Shown piece after piece: positions 10,163 through 21,051 of a stretch of DNA of 64,000 bases. The DNA comes from Zerene cesonia. Taxonomy: Eukaryota > Arthropoda > Insecta > Lepidoptera > Pieridae. The notes under the pieces were generated by a model that did not search any database, had not been told where the DNA came from, and saw nothing but the letters and a program-made list of their open reading frames with translations. Position 1 is the stretch's first letter; the number at the start of each line of letters is the position of its first letter. The stretch lies in assembly GCF_012273895.1 (NCBI RefSeq), contig NC_052126.1:4973218-5037217 (forward strand), in the 5' to 3' direction. Made by a program: the position numbers and the translations under genes.

Positions 10163-10961
10163 ATTAAAACTAAGTGCTTATCAATTATTATATGTTTTGT
10201 TAAACTGATCTAATTATCAAGTGTAATGCTATGTCAAATAAGGTTTTCTATCCAGAATATTCTGAATTCTTCAAAGCTCGGATTTTTAATTTTTCTTTTT
10301 GTCTTATTCATTTAGTTTCTGCTCTCCGCCGAAATTGCAGTTCTTGGTTCACACGCCAGTACCACGCCGTCTTTAAGTAACCACATTAAACTTTGGTCAA
10401 TTTTATGAAATCCATTCCAAAACTCTGTAGACAGGAATAAGTTAGATTTGTTATTTGCGAATTTTATTAAGTCGCTGCGAAGTTAAATCGAATCCTCTGT
10501 ACCGTTGTTTAAATGTATTGCAAACTTATTGTACAGCTTTAGATTTGTTATATGTACTTATATGTTATCTGTATAAATTAAAAAGAATAACAAATTAATA
10601 AAGAATTATATTTACATTAATAAAGCAATAATGATAAGCCATGAATCTAGTGTATACGTTCTCTATGAAGAGACCAGACCCTCAAAATGGTATATCAAAT
10701 AGCAACGATAGATCTGGCAATCGATAATATTTAGCGTTCACAAGCAAATATCGAAGCGAGCATACGGAACTGCTGAGTTGTAACGTTCGAGTTCAGTAGA
10801 ACAAATATAAATTTTATAGCCAGAGTAAAATCAAGGTAAATTTAACAATATATTCTAATATGAGAGTAGGTTTGATGAATTGAATGTTAAAAATGTTCGA
10901 AAAGCAATCATATACAGCTAAAATAGTTTACTAATAAAGAATTTAGTTCTTTATTTTCGGG

Positions 10962-11072
10962 TCTCAAACTCTCTTTGTATCAAATTTCATCCAAATCGGT
11001 TCAGTGGTATAGACGTAAAGAAGAGACACATAGACAGAGTAACTTTCAGTAGTAATATTTATAATATAGGTA
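10962..11072 (-). mobile_element. Hel-G fragment
   Basis: 'gggtctcaaactctctttgt', 'atcggttcagtggtatagac' and 'aatatttataatatagg' match the fragments at 95-268 and 47380-47520. The 3' CTAG half is missing. Confidence 0.5.
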
Positions 11073-11167
11073 GAAAAATGTTACAAAACTGGGTAAAGGT
11101 TCTCTTCTACTTACGCCTTATTTTCTGCTCACCCACCTCCCTTAAATATCTCTTCCTACGTATTGCA

Positions 11168-11425
11168 TTTGGTAGTCTGGAAGAGATCGCTACCTAGCGA
11201 TAAGATCGCCATTTGTACATGTTGTTTTTTCTCCCCGTGACCACGCTCGCTGTAAAGTGTTCGAAACGTCGGGTTAGTAATATAATGAATAAATCGCGTT
11301 TAAAATCCGTTAAAAAGTTTTTAATTTCTAAATGGTTTTCTCTTATTGTATGTTCTTTCTTTAATTCTCTATCTTCTGTGCGTGCAATAAAGAATAAAAT
11401 AAATAAATAATAAAATAAAAATCCT
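11168..11425 (+). mobile_element. LINE-J 3' end interrupted by U1
   Basis: Left part 'ggtagtctggaagagatcgc'..'taagatcgccatttgtacat'. Right part 'ttctcttattgtatgttctt'..'gtgcaataaagaataaaata' with a TAAATAAA-type tail. Together they make one LINE-J 3' UTR and tail. The U1 repeat lies between with duplicated TTTTCTC at both edges. Confidence 0.7.
11234..11335 (+). repeat. U1 repeat inserted in LINE-J tail
   Basis: Begins CCCGTGACCACGCTCGCTGT, contains 'gtgttcgaaacgtcgggtta' and 'aaatcgcgtttaaaatccgt', ends 'tttttaatttctaaatgg'. Flanked by TTTTCTC at 11227-11233 and 11336-11342. The 3' end matches the other U1 copies; the 5' end is different from each of them. Confidence 0.75.
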
Positions 11426-12479
11426 CTTGTACATAGCAGATGAAGCGTGGGTCAGTCAGTCTCTAATATCCGTTGGAAGACGTTTTTCTAACCTACCAAA
11501 GGTTAACTGGAAGACCTCATATACCACTATAACCAAATATAACAGATAACATAATAAATACTTCACCAGTTCTAATTTTTTGAGCAGTATTCACTGAATT
11601 TAAACGTCGAAGTATAATTTTAACCTAATTTCCCTAATATACTCCAACTACTCTCTATAAGCTTATCCAACCTCTTCAAGTTAAAATAGAAGAATAACAC
11701 GAACAGAACATTTTTTTTTGTTATCTGTTATAACCATTTTTGCACTCATTATCACATAATTATATTTTTTTCTAGTATTGTAGTTTAAATATACAATAGT
11801 ATACTAATTGAGAAATATATTTATCTTTAGGCTTTCATTTCTTTATTCATTTAGTCATGTAAACAGTTATAACTGAAGAAAAAAAAACGTTCCAGATTTG
11901 AAAATGCGAGCGAAAATCAGTGTTTACATTTTATTTTCGCATTGTCATTCATTCGAAATTCAAAAGAGGCGCGAATATAGCTGGTATGATATCATTAGCC
12001 AAACATGATCTTCCCGGGTTTTCATTAAATACCGCAGACGTTCATAACAAGAATCTCATTTAGTTGTAAATCAAATATTTAGATCGTTTCTGATTACGTG
12101 ACCTGAGTGCTTCCCCTAGATTGCTTTTAAAATCCATTTTAAAACGTCTGCGATATTTATTCATAAGCTGAATTATGAGCATATGCGTAACTTTGCATTA
12201 GTGACGGTAAAGAGAAATTTTCTAATATTTGCCGTGTATATTTGCTGTTTTATCATATTTATATTATGAAAAGCTATAGTTGACTCTTTTATTATATCTA
12301 AAACTTATATTTTTTTTCTATGGGGCCAAATGTGGATATTATAATAATTACTAAAAACATTTTAAGTGATTAGATCTTATTTCTATACTTTCGTAGTTGG
12401 CAGTTTATTGATTCAATCTTCTCATATATAGTACCAAAATAAATAGTACAAAACTGAATGCGAAAGTATAATCGCTAAG

Positions 12480-12914
12480 ATCTTCCATTTATAAGTCGGT
12501 TAAAAGTATGACGTCATCACAATTTAACATGCGAACATTTTACAAATCATTAGACGCTGAATTCTGTCTCAGACGTTACCAAAAAACAAATTCGAGTTAC
12601 TACACAATCACGCTCGCATGAAACTGAACTTTGCTCAATCCCGTTACGGTTGACGTTCGCTTGACACAAAGTATTCCATAACGCCATAACTTTGTCGCTG
12701 GGTACAAGGCAAGTCGATTAAAGTTTGTCGGCGAGTTCTTAATGATTTCATGAATTACGAATTGGAAGTTGTGCGGCCTTTTGAGGGTTTTAATGATGGG
12801 AAATGCTCATATTTAATAACCTAGTGGGTAACCGTGGTTTGTAGGCGTGAAGGGTAGTATTTAGCTCTTAATCGTTTTAATATTTGAAGCATCTCTTTGT
12901 AAGCACCGTCTATG
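12480..12914 (+). promoter_or_regulatory. GC-richer unique stretch ending in a good splice donor
   Basis: Non-repetitive sequence between repeat-rich flanks, with a palindromic CRE (TGACGTCA, 12509-12516) and CpG-bearing words. It ends CTATG|GTAAGT with the donor at 12915-12920. It could be a promoter plus untranslated first exon for a + strand gene, or only a conserved intronic block. No TATA box or initiator is convincing. Confidence 0.25.
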
Positions 12915-13023
12915 GTAAGTAGTGAGAAATTATTAATTTGACTTATAGAACTAAATTTGTACCTAAAATTAACATTTTAAGACTTTAAAGCTTAGTATCT
13001 CTATTCTCTGTACAGTCATCAGT

Positions 13024-13278
13024 ATCATCATAATCAGCCCATATATGTTCCCACTGCTGGGACACAGAACTCCTACGAGGGTTCAGGCCAAAATCCACCA
13101 CGCTGGCCAAGTGCGGGTTGGCAGATGTCACACATCGTCGAACTTTTGATTCTTCGACATGCCGGTTTCCTCACGATGATTTCCTTCACCGTTTTCAGCA
13201 GTAGCGATGTCATCCACATGCAAAGATAAATTCAGATCTCGAATCAGAGGTCCTCACCACTGAACCACCTCTCCTCTA
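13024..13278 (-). mobile_element. SINE-B copy with partial tRNA head
   Basis: Carries 'gttcccactgctgggacaca', 'ccaccacgctggccaagtgc' and, at the right, 'aggtcctcaccactgaacca', which is the A-box half of the tRNA-like head in reverse. The B-box part is deleted between 'aaagataaattcaga' and 'tctcgaat'. Confidence 0.8.
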
Positions 13279-13539
13279 TATGCATTGGATTATATTATTT
13301 TTTAAGTATATAAATGATGATGCTATATTATTATGCAACAACATATGAGTACTAAATAAAATTAATCCAGTCTAATCCGCTTGTATTTCCACAAAGACAT
13401 TTACTATACAGGTTATTATCACATATCAGTACTCGCAGTAGTGAGTGTTATCGAAACCCTCAACAAATAATTTTAAGTTATATAATAATAATACGATATA
13501 TAATAATAAGACGAATAAATTAATTTATTAACTGTCATT

Positions 13540-13720
13540 CGTATCAAATGCCAGCTCTGCGAATTCAAATGCACTTCGAAATTCGAATCAACGATTCCAC
13601 GAATTACGGAATACGGAACCCGCCTTTGCCAGTAATGCGCAGATTGCCGTAGGGGGTGGTTGTGTCCATCGCTTCAAACGTAGGCGGGAAAAGTGACTTC
13701 GGACGTGTTCTATTTTATCT
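13540..13720. other. Unique CpG-containing block
   Basis: 'ttcgaaattcgaatcaacga', 'cccgcctttgccagtaatgc', 'tgccgtagggggtggttgtg' and 'taggcgggaaaagtgacttc'. GC-richer than its surroundings, with no repeat-family match and no long ORF. A candidate conserved non-coding element. Confidence 0.3.
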
Positions 13721-13833
13721 GCGTCTCAATGGTGCAATAGAATGATGGATTTTGGGATATTTGTGCGTGTTTAGTGCAGTTGAGGTTGGTTGGTTTACAT
13801 TTATTTTAACAATTATGGTGTACATATACAATA

Positions 13834-14035
13834 CTAGCTGCGCCCCGCGGTTTCACCCGCGTAAGTCCGTATCCCGTAGGAATATCGGGATAAAAAGTTG
13901 CTTATTTGTTATTCCAGTTGTCCGGCTGTCCACATACCAAAATTCATTGCAATCGGTTCAGTAGTTTTTGCGTGAAAGAGCAACTACCGCACACACACAT
14001 CCTTACAAACTTTCGCATTAATAATATTAGTAGGA
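13834..14035 (-). mobile_element. Hel-1 copy, near intact
   Basis: A|CTAG at the left; hairpin CGCGG/CCGCG at about 13846-13861; minus-strand 5' end TCCTACTAATATTATTAATG followed by the T flank. Confidence 0.85.
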
Positions 14036-14640
14036 TAAGATAAGTAAGCACTCGCTTCGGCTTCTGTCGAGTTGAATTTCGATAGAAAATAAAATTAAGA
14101 AAAAAAAACCCTATGTCACATTATATAGTTTTATACTGGTTCAAAACGGTTAAATCTTTTAACGGTGAAACTTAGTTAATAAAAAAAAAAAATAAACAAT
14201 GCTCCAAAGACATTTGTTATTACTGCAATAAAAATAAACAATTTATATTTATTAAACACTATTTGACCAAGGTCGCTGTAATGACAATGTCTAATTTATA
14301 ATAAAATTTTAAATGTAAAAACAATTAAAATTAAATAAAAATATATTCCGTAGGTAACATGCTATATCAATAGCTATTCAAGAGTTGGGTAAATACGAAT
14401 ACTGCTAACGTTTTTCACGAAACTGTGTGGGGAGTAATGGACGGCTTTTTTATGTATGCTTCCATACCGTGGTTGCACTTGCTATATTTTAAATGTCATT
14501 TGCACTACAGGTATTGCCAAAACATAATATAGAATTCTTTGACTTTTCGTTCGTTCGTTCAAAGAATCCATGATATAAACTCCTCAAATTTATAATTACC
14601 AGTTTTCTCTCCTAGCTTTGCCCGTGTATAGGTATATAGT

Positions 14641-14849
14641 GCTATCTGTGCCCCGTGGTTTCACCCGCGACAGTCAGTATCCCGTGGGAATATCGGGATA
14701 AAAGTTGCCTATATGCTATTCCAGTTGTTCAGCTAATATATAAAAATAATAATAGGTTCTGAATACCAAATTACATCAAAATACGTTCAGTAGTTTCAGC
14801 GTGACTGACGGACCAACAACTAAACAAACACACTCACATTTCTAATATA
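14641..14849 (-). mobile_element. Chimera of Hel-1 and Hel-2
   Basis: Left half is the Hel-1 3' region ('cgtggtttcacccgcgacag'..'tgctattccagttgttcagc'). After a short AT stretch the right half is the Hel-2 5' region ('aaaatacgttcagtagtttc'..'cacactcacatttctaatat'). A complete Hel-1 follows with no gap at 14850. Confidence 0.65.
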
Positions 14850-15049
14850 CTAGCTGCGCCCCGCGATTTCACCCGCGTAAGTCCGTATCCCGTAGGAATA
14901 TCGGGATAAAAAGTTGCCTATATGTTATTCCAGTTATCCAGCTGTCTACGTACCAAATTTCATTGCAATTGGTTCAGTAGTTTTTACGTGAAAGAGTAAC
15001 AAACATCCATACATCCATACAAACTTTCGCATTTATAATATTAATAGGA
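14850..15049 (-). mobile_element. Hel-1 copy, near intact
   Basis: CTAG at 14850-14853, intact interior, and 5' end TCCTATTAATATTATAAATG on the minus strand. It abuts the chimera on the left and a family F element (CTAG at 15050) on the right, so three Helitron-like units lie end to end. Confidence 0.85.
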
Positions 15050-15128
15050 CTAGCTTTTGTCCGCGAGTAGTTAAACAGTTGTTATTATAAATATAAACCT
15101 TACTCCTGCATCACTCTATCTATAAAAA

Positions 15129-15525
15129 AGGTGTGTGTACGATTCACACACGATAGAAGTGAAACTTCAGTGAAACGACAAAAGAATGAGATGAATATAT
15201 ATCTTATATATAAAATTCTCGTGTCACAGTTCTCGTTGCCATACTCCTCCGAAACGGTTTGACCGATTTTGATGACATTTTTTGTGCTTATCCGGTATCT
15301 ATGAGAATCGGCCAACATCTATTTTTCATACCCCTAAATGATAAGAGTAAGGCAGAACAGCGTTTGCCGGGTGCAGCTAGTAAAATATAAAATAGTATGT
15401 ATATTTCTGTCTCATACTTCGCCGGCTTCATTCTACACATTTTTGTATTTGTGTCTCTCACCTGTCGATTTTTCCGTTGCATCAGGTTTGAAATCATAAC
15501 GATTCTAAAGAAGTTTCACTTCAAA
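15129..15525 (+). repeat. Repeat E copy 1, inside family F and carrying Hel-D
   Basis: Begins GGTGTGTGTACG, with the hairpin GTGTGTG/CACACAC, then GAAGTGAAACTTC (15156-15168). It ends with the inverted copy GAAGTTTCACTTC (15510-15522). Without the 179-base Hel-D insert it aligns over its whole length with 31094-31306. Inverted repeats and a non-coding interior suggest a MITE-like element. Confidence 0.75.
15202..15380 (+). mobile_element. Hel-D Helitron-like element with a visible empty site
   Basis: TC at 15202, 'aaaattctcgtgtcacagtt', 'aaacggtttgaccgattttg', 'gcgtttgccgggtgcagcta', ending CTAG at 15380. Flanks are GATGAATATATA and TAAAATATAAAATAG. The empty version at 31153-31180 reads straight through these two flanks, so the insertion lies between A and T with no duplication. 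Confidence 0.85.
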
Positions 15526-15786
15526 ACTCCATCGAAATCTGTTGCGTAGTTTAAAAGATATAAGCATACATAGGGACAGAGAAAGTGACTTTGTTTTATA
15601 CTATGTAGTGAAGTTGATGCAGTAGATAGATCTAGGTGTACTGTCCCATCGGTAGATTGGTTGTGTAAATAACAATATAATTGAATTTTACATGCAACAA
15701 TCAACTTGAATACCTATGCGCTTAGATGCGAAACAATATTATATCACAATATCCTACGTCCTACTATCCTACTTTCTACTATCCTA

Positions 15787-15984
15787 TCCTACTAATATTA
15801 TAAATGCGAAAGTTTGTAAGGATGTGTGTGTTTGTTGCTCTTTCACGCAAAAACTACTGAACCGATTGCAATGAAATTTGGTACTTAGATAGATGGACAA
15901 CTGGAATAAGATATAGGCAACTTTTTATCCCGATATTTCAACGGGATACGGACCTACGCGGGTGAAACCGCGGGGCGCAGCTAG
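15787..15984 (+). mobile_element. Hel-1 copy, near intact, with repeated 5' words
   Basis: TCCTACTAATATTATAAATG to CTAG, with hairpin GCGGGTGAAACCGC. The preceding 50 bases hold several partial TCCTAC words ('atcctacgtcctactatcct'). The flanks are A and T. Confidence 0.85.
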
Positions 15985-16620
15985 TATTGCATATAGTCTG
16001 GATATTATAAACTTGATATAACATACATGAATTATTAGAACTGTATGTAACTGTACTAACAGTTCTTTTTAAATCAGTTAAAAACATCAACAATATTGCT
16101 GTCGGCGACAAAGTCAAGCTCTCACTAATTTATTTCTTCTTTCAATTCACCTACGCGTTTAATTTCAGACTGTACATCGCTTATGAATATTGAATATCAA
16201 AACTATTTTAATTTATTATTTATTATATTCTACTCACGGAGCTCGTACATTTATATAATTTGATACCCATTTCACAATGACAAGTGTCAGTTAGGCTTAA
16301 TGTTCTGACGCATTTAATGTCTCCTATCCGAATTGAGTTTACACAATTCTAGTGTACTGTAGCTTTTAATTATGATTTGTTGGATATTAATTACTATGGA
16401 CGTTTGGATGAATTATTAATGTTTGATTTTGTGCTACTAGTAGGTAGCTAGGACTTTAAGAATATAGGATTGATGGAATAAAACTAGTTATCGTGATATC
16501 CCAGTATGCAATCATATTAGTATATTAATTTAATTAATAACAGACGTATAATATTCCACACTTGAAAAACTAACAAAAAAAAAAATTAACAAGAACAAAA
16601 ACTAGTTTAACTTCTCTCAG
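15985..16620. other. AT-rich non-coding stretch
   Basis: No repeat or gene identified, apart from a short A/T-rich run at about 16570. Confidence 0.4.
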
Positions 16621-16624
16621 TACA

Positions 16625-16735
16625 ACCGGTTGTCTGGAAGAAATCGCTGTTTAACGATAAGACCGCCATTTGTGATAATGTTCCCTAGGTAAAACTCAAT
16701 TTGTAATTATTGCAAACAATGAAGCATAAATAAAT
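16625..16735 (+). mobile_element. LINE-J 3' end
   Basis: 'ggttgtctggaagaaatcgc', 'ataagaccgccatttgtgat' and an ending 'aagcataaataaatagatga'. A 5'-truncated copy of the tail seen at 11168. Confidence 0.6.
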
Positions 16736-16739
16736 AGAT

Positions 16740-17186
16740 GAAAAATAAATAAGCATCGCTTTAATTATGTAGAAGTTTAATTCTCGATTTAAATAATTTC
16801 GATTTCACAATTCTTTCGAAAATTTTTTGAAACCATCATTTTCTAATACCATTTTTTCAGCTTTTCCCACTTTTAGACCGAATAATGGAGTCCCACTGGT
16901 TTTACCTACTCCTATATTGGTACCCCAACTTAAACTTATTCGAACCTTAATACAAATATTATTCATTAAAACTACCTTTATTGTACGAATGCAATATGCT
17001 TTATAAAAGAGAAACAACAGTATGCAATTGAATTCATTACAATATCAGGCAACGGAAGCCACGGCGAAGTAAAATGATTTATACAAAGGATATTCCTGAA
17101 TGCGTTTCTCATAAATACCTAGTCTTGCCATAAATATTGTAATAAAGAAAAAAGAAAATTGTTAACTGCAAATAACATTTATTACT
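16740..17186. other. Non-coding stretch before gap
   Basis: A minus-strand 70-codon ORF (16805-17017) has no recognisable motif and is taken as chance. Nothing else identified. Confidence 0.4.
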
Positions 17187-18186
17187 NNNNNNNNNNNNNN
17201 NNNNNNNNNNNNNNNNNNNNNNNNNNNNNNNNNNNNNNNNNNNNNNNNNNNNNNNNNNNNNNNNNNNNNNNNNNNNNNNNNNNNNNNNNNNNNNNNNNNN
17301 NNNNNNNNNNNNNNNNNNNNNNNNNNNNNNNNNNNNNNNNNNNNNNNNNNNNNNNNNNNNNNNNNNNNNNNNNNNNNNNNNNNNNNNNNNNNNNNNNNNN
17401 NNNNNNNNNNNNNNNNNNNNNNNNNNNNNNNNNNNNNNNNNNNNNNNNNNNNNNNNNNNNNNNNNNNNNNNNNNNNNNNNNNNNNNNNNNNNNNNNNNNN
17501 NNNNNNNNNNNNNNNNNNNNNNNNNNNNNNNNNNNNNNNNNNNNNNNNNNNNNNNNNNNNNNNNNNNNNNNNNNNNNNNNNNNNNNNNNNNNNNNNNNNN
17601 NNNNNNNNNNNNNNNNNNNNNNNNNNNNNNNNNNNNNNNNNNNNNNNNNNNNNNNNNNNNNNNNNNNNNNNNNNNNNNNNNNNNNNNNNNNNNNNNNNNN
17701 NNNNNNNNNNNNNNNNNNNNNNNNNNNNNNNNNNNNNNNNNNNNNNNNNNNNNNNNNNNNNNNNNNNNNNNNNNNNNNNNNNNNNNNNNNNNNNNNNNNN
17801 NNNNNNNNNNNNNNNNNNNNNNNNNNNNNNNNNNNNNNNNNNNNNNNNNNNNNNNNNNNNNNNNNNNNNNNNNNNNNNNNNNNNNNNNNNNNNNNNNNNN
17901 NNNNNNNNNNNNNNNNNNNNNNNNNNNNNNNNNNNNNNNNNNNNNNNNNNNNNNNNNNNNNNNNNNNNNNNNNNNNNNNNNNNNNNNNNNNNNNNNNNNN
18001 NNNNNNNNNNNNNNNNNNNNNNNNNNNNNNNNNNNNNNNNNNNNNNNNNNNNNNNNNNNNNNNNNNNNNNNNNNNNNNNNNNNNNNNNNNNNNNNNNNNN
18101 NNNNNNNNNNNNNNNNNNNNNNNNNNNNNNNNNNNNNNNNNNNNNNNNNNNNNNNNNNNNNNNNNNNNNNNNNNNNNNNNNNNNNN
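17187..18186. other. Assembly gap, 1,000 N
   Basis: Exactly 1,000 N. The first nine bases after it (18187-18195, ATTAGTAGGA-type end) are the 5' terminus of a minus-strand Hel-1, so a Hel-1 copy probably lies at the right edge of the gap and may have caused the break. ORFs spanning the gap are artefacts. Confidence 0.95.
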
Positions 18187-18350
18187 ATTAGTAGGATAAA
18201 AAGATGACAGGATATGGCCGACTGATCCATTGAGTATCAAAGTTTGCATAATTTTAAAAAACATTAACTAATGTTCTGTAAATTATTGGAGTAGCTATAT
18301 TATTGATGGTCCGAAGAAATGCTGTGTAAATTTGTTTTCACTGTAGTTAC

Positions 18351-18482
18351 ACAGGCCCAACATGGGGGCTTAGATCATAATTCATGTGCGGGTTGGGAGA
18401 TGTCACATGTCCTCCGACTTTTTGGTTTTACGACATGTCGGTATCGCCACGATGTTTTCCTTGATTGGAACACTAGCGATGT
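18351..18482 (-). mobile_element. SINE-B fragment, decayed
   Basis: 'cggttgggagatgtcacatg', 'cgacatgtcggtatcgccac' and 'gatgttttcctt' match the SINE-B interior with many changes. The 83-codon ORF across it is a shadow. Confidence 0.6.
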
Positions 18483-18908
18483 GTGTAATGTATGGAGAAA
18501 TATAGAAAAACTTCTGATTTCTCGATCGAAGTGCGCATTACTTGTGATTTTGATGTCTATCTTGAAGTAATAAAGATTTTTAATTTTAATTTTAATTTTT
18601 CTCGATCGAAGTGAATAGTCCTTAATGAGATACTTCTATATCATTGGCACAGAAGGCCGATTATTAAATAAGTTCAGAGACTATATATTTTAAATTAGGA
18701 ATGGAGGAATGGTGATATATCAAAAATTTTCTTCACTAGAAGAAGATTGTAAAGAATGAAAGAAAACTTTTCGGAAACCTCATTTATAACGCGCTATCGA
18801 AACAGGAGTGAACTTCTGGCAATATTTATATCTGTCCAAATAAGTGACAAGGGTACTAGGACATTTTTGAAAGATTCGGCTTTTATTAGTATTGTATACT
18901 AACTTTTC

Positions 18909-19085
18909 GCCCGTGGCTTCGCCCGCGTAGTTAGATAAGGACAGTCCCGGGCTTTTTCTTATATATTTTCCGTTCACGTTATATTTCCGGGATGAAAATG
19001 TACATGCCCTCTTTCGGGGCTTATCTTTGTATCAAATCTTCAATCAAATCGTTTCATGGTTTAGGCGTGCAGAGAGAACATTGGT
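18909..19085 (-). mobile_element. Helitron-like element (Hel-G)
   Basis: Minus-strand 3' end 'cgcgggcgaagccacgggcg'; interior 'tctttgtatcaaatcttcaa' and 'atggtttaggcgtgcagaga'. The best preserved copy of the fragments at 95 and 10962. Confidence 0.55.
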
Positions 19086-19509
19086 AGAAGAGAAGCATAT
19101 CTTGTAAACTTTGCCATTATTCAGTCGGTGTTGTTATTCTTTAGTTAATGGTAAATCCTTTAAACTTATCTCTCTTGTAAAAAATTCTACATTACTAACT
19201 GTCATCTGTAAAATATCCCACGATGGTCAATTTGAACAGTTGAACACATCATTGAAATGGTCGGTTAAATACGATATTCAATGAATATGTTTTAACCCAA
19301 GATTTTGAATATTTTCCTAAGGGATTTAAGTTAATAAATTATTTAGCCAATACATGTAAATTGGGTTGTAGTTGTTGTTAGGTATGTTAGTAAGAAAGTA
19401 AGAAGTAATTAGTGCGTTAGTTTTATTTTGATGTTTTGTATTTTTGAGATAAATTATATGTGATATGAGAGTCTCAATTTGTTATTCAAATCGAAGGTTT
19501 ATTAACAGA

Positions 19510-19709
19510 CTAGCTGCGCCCCGCGGTTTCACCCGCGTAAGTCCGTATCCCGTAGGAATATCGGACTAAAAAGTTTCCTATATGTTATTCCAGTTGTCCA
19601 GCTGTCTACGTACCAAATTTCATTGCAATCGGTTCAGTAGATTTTGCGTGAAAGAGCAACAAACACACACACATCCTTACAAACTTTCGCATTTATAATA
19701 TTAGTAGGA
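19510..19709 (-). mobile_element. Hel-1 copy, near intact
   Basis: CTAG with A flank at the left; minus-strand 5' end TCCTACTAATATTATAAATG with T flank. Only scattered substitutions from the window consensus. Confidence 0.88.
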
Positions 19710-19949
19710 TTAATTTCATAGGTTTGATAATACAATAATATCACAACTTTTAGCAAGGATAAGTAACCAAATCATATAAAACCCAGTCTCTGTTGTGAGA
19801 ACGAAACGGCTGATTGTATAAAAATCGATATATTTAATAACAAATACAGTATAAGATAAGCGTAGCATAAAATATCATGCAAAATTCCCTCACAAAATAT
19901 TAGTACAATTTATCGAAGAATGCCATCGGTTTATTCTATAAAGACACAA

Positions 19950-20130
19950 TATTAAAACAAGCCCCAATAAATCATGTTGCATACGCACTTAGCACCAATA
20001 ATTTCCCTTGGGCATCCCATCTGGCCAGTTTATTCAGACCCCTGATAGCCCGGTAATCACGATGCGCTCCCTTTGTTGGGAATAAACCACGGGTCTCATT
20101 ACATTGGCCGGTCTAAGTGCTTTATACGTG
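19950..20130. other. Unique GC-richer block
   Basis: 'gcacttagcaccaataattt', 'gggcatcccatctggccagt', 'gcccggtaatcacgatgcgc' and 'cattggccggtctaagtgct'. No repeat match, short ORFs only. Stands out from AT-rich flanks; a candidate conserved regulatory element. Confidence 0.3.
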
Positions 20131-21051
20131 TGAACGGCTGTAAGTTTTTGTTTTTATAAACTTTTGTACTTGATAAAGATGTTTTCTTCATATTTATGAG
20201 TGGGGAATTGTTATTTAATACGTGTGGAAAGGAAATTTTAAGGGAAATTTTTATTAAATTTCAAAAGGCTATTTATGTTGTTCGTGTTAAGGTGAGGAAG
20301 TTTTTAAAAACTTAGGCGAAGGTATGAATGGATGAACTAATTAATTAATGAATGATTAAAAAGTAGCATGCCTATGTAATTAAATGGCAAAAAACAAGCT
20401 TTTTGACGATCTTAATGTTATTTTGTGTTATCAAACTCGTATGTGTTTACGATATCTTCAAAATTTACATCTAAATATGATCTTAAACTATATGACGATA
20501 TAGCTTGATTGCCGACGCACTTTTTCGTCTGTATTTTTTATATTATTTTCAATTGTTTTATCACAAATGTTATTTATTCAATATAATTGTGATATTCTGT
20601 ATCGGAAGTTGGTCTTAATTTTATTGTATTCTCTAAGTACCCACTTATAATACAATAAAAGGGTTTTGTTCAATTCTTTCAGTAACAAATCAATCTGCAT
20701 TGTTAGAGTTAAATCTTAAGAACCCTTCGTTTACGTCTACTTTCTTCCTTCTTAAACCAAGTACACATATAGTTATAAAGCAATTTGCGCTTTAAGCCAC
20801 ACAATATAAAGCTCAGATTTACCATAAATCAAACCCTCATTATAATTAGATGTCCGACCGCGTTAATGTAACAAGATACCTAATTAGCCCGAAGAATACA
20901 GGACTATTCTTGCCAAGCTTTAATTATTACTGGACTGGCAAATTACGTTTTCATTATATATCCTTACACTTTGGAAGTGATTTATGGATGAGGACACGCG
21001 ATTTAGAATTTACCATCGTATTGTTTAGACTGTATTCATTTTTATCTATTA
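20131..21051. other. AT-rich non-coding stretch
   Basis: No repeat, splice pair or coding signal that can be supported. The 110-codon ORF starting at 20850 runs into Hel-1 and is not a gene. Confidence 0.45.

Larger units (their letters stand above)
15050..15614 (-). mobile_element. Helitron-like family F, outer element of a three-level nest
   Basis: Left part 'ctagcttttgtccgcgagta'..'gcatcactctatctat'; right part 'actccatcgaaatctgttgc'..'agtgactttgttttatacta'. Joined, these follow the reverse of the copy at 2626-2804 ('gagttt', 'gatagatagagtgattcaag'). Repeat E occupies the middle. Confidence 0.7.

Noticed and set aside
12509..12516. CRE palindromes TGACGTCA at 12509, 40924 and 58570 as a set
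   Set aside because: About one is expected by chance in this length and composition; three without clustering is not a signal.
17109..18264. Several 346-373 codon ORFs
   Set aside because: They consist almost entirely of N from the assembly gap. The same applies to the long ORFs at 38007-39461 and 55528-56635.
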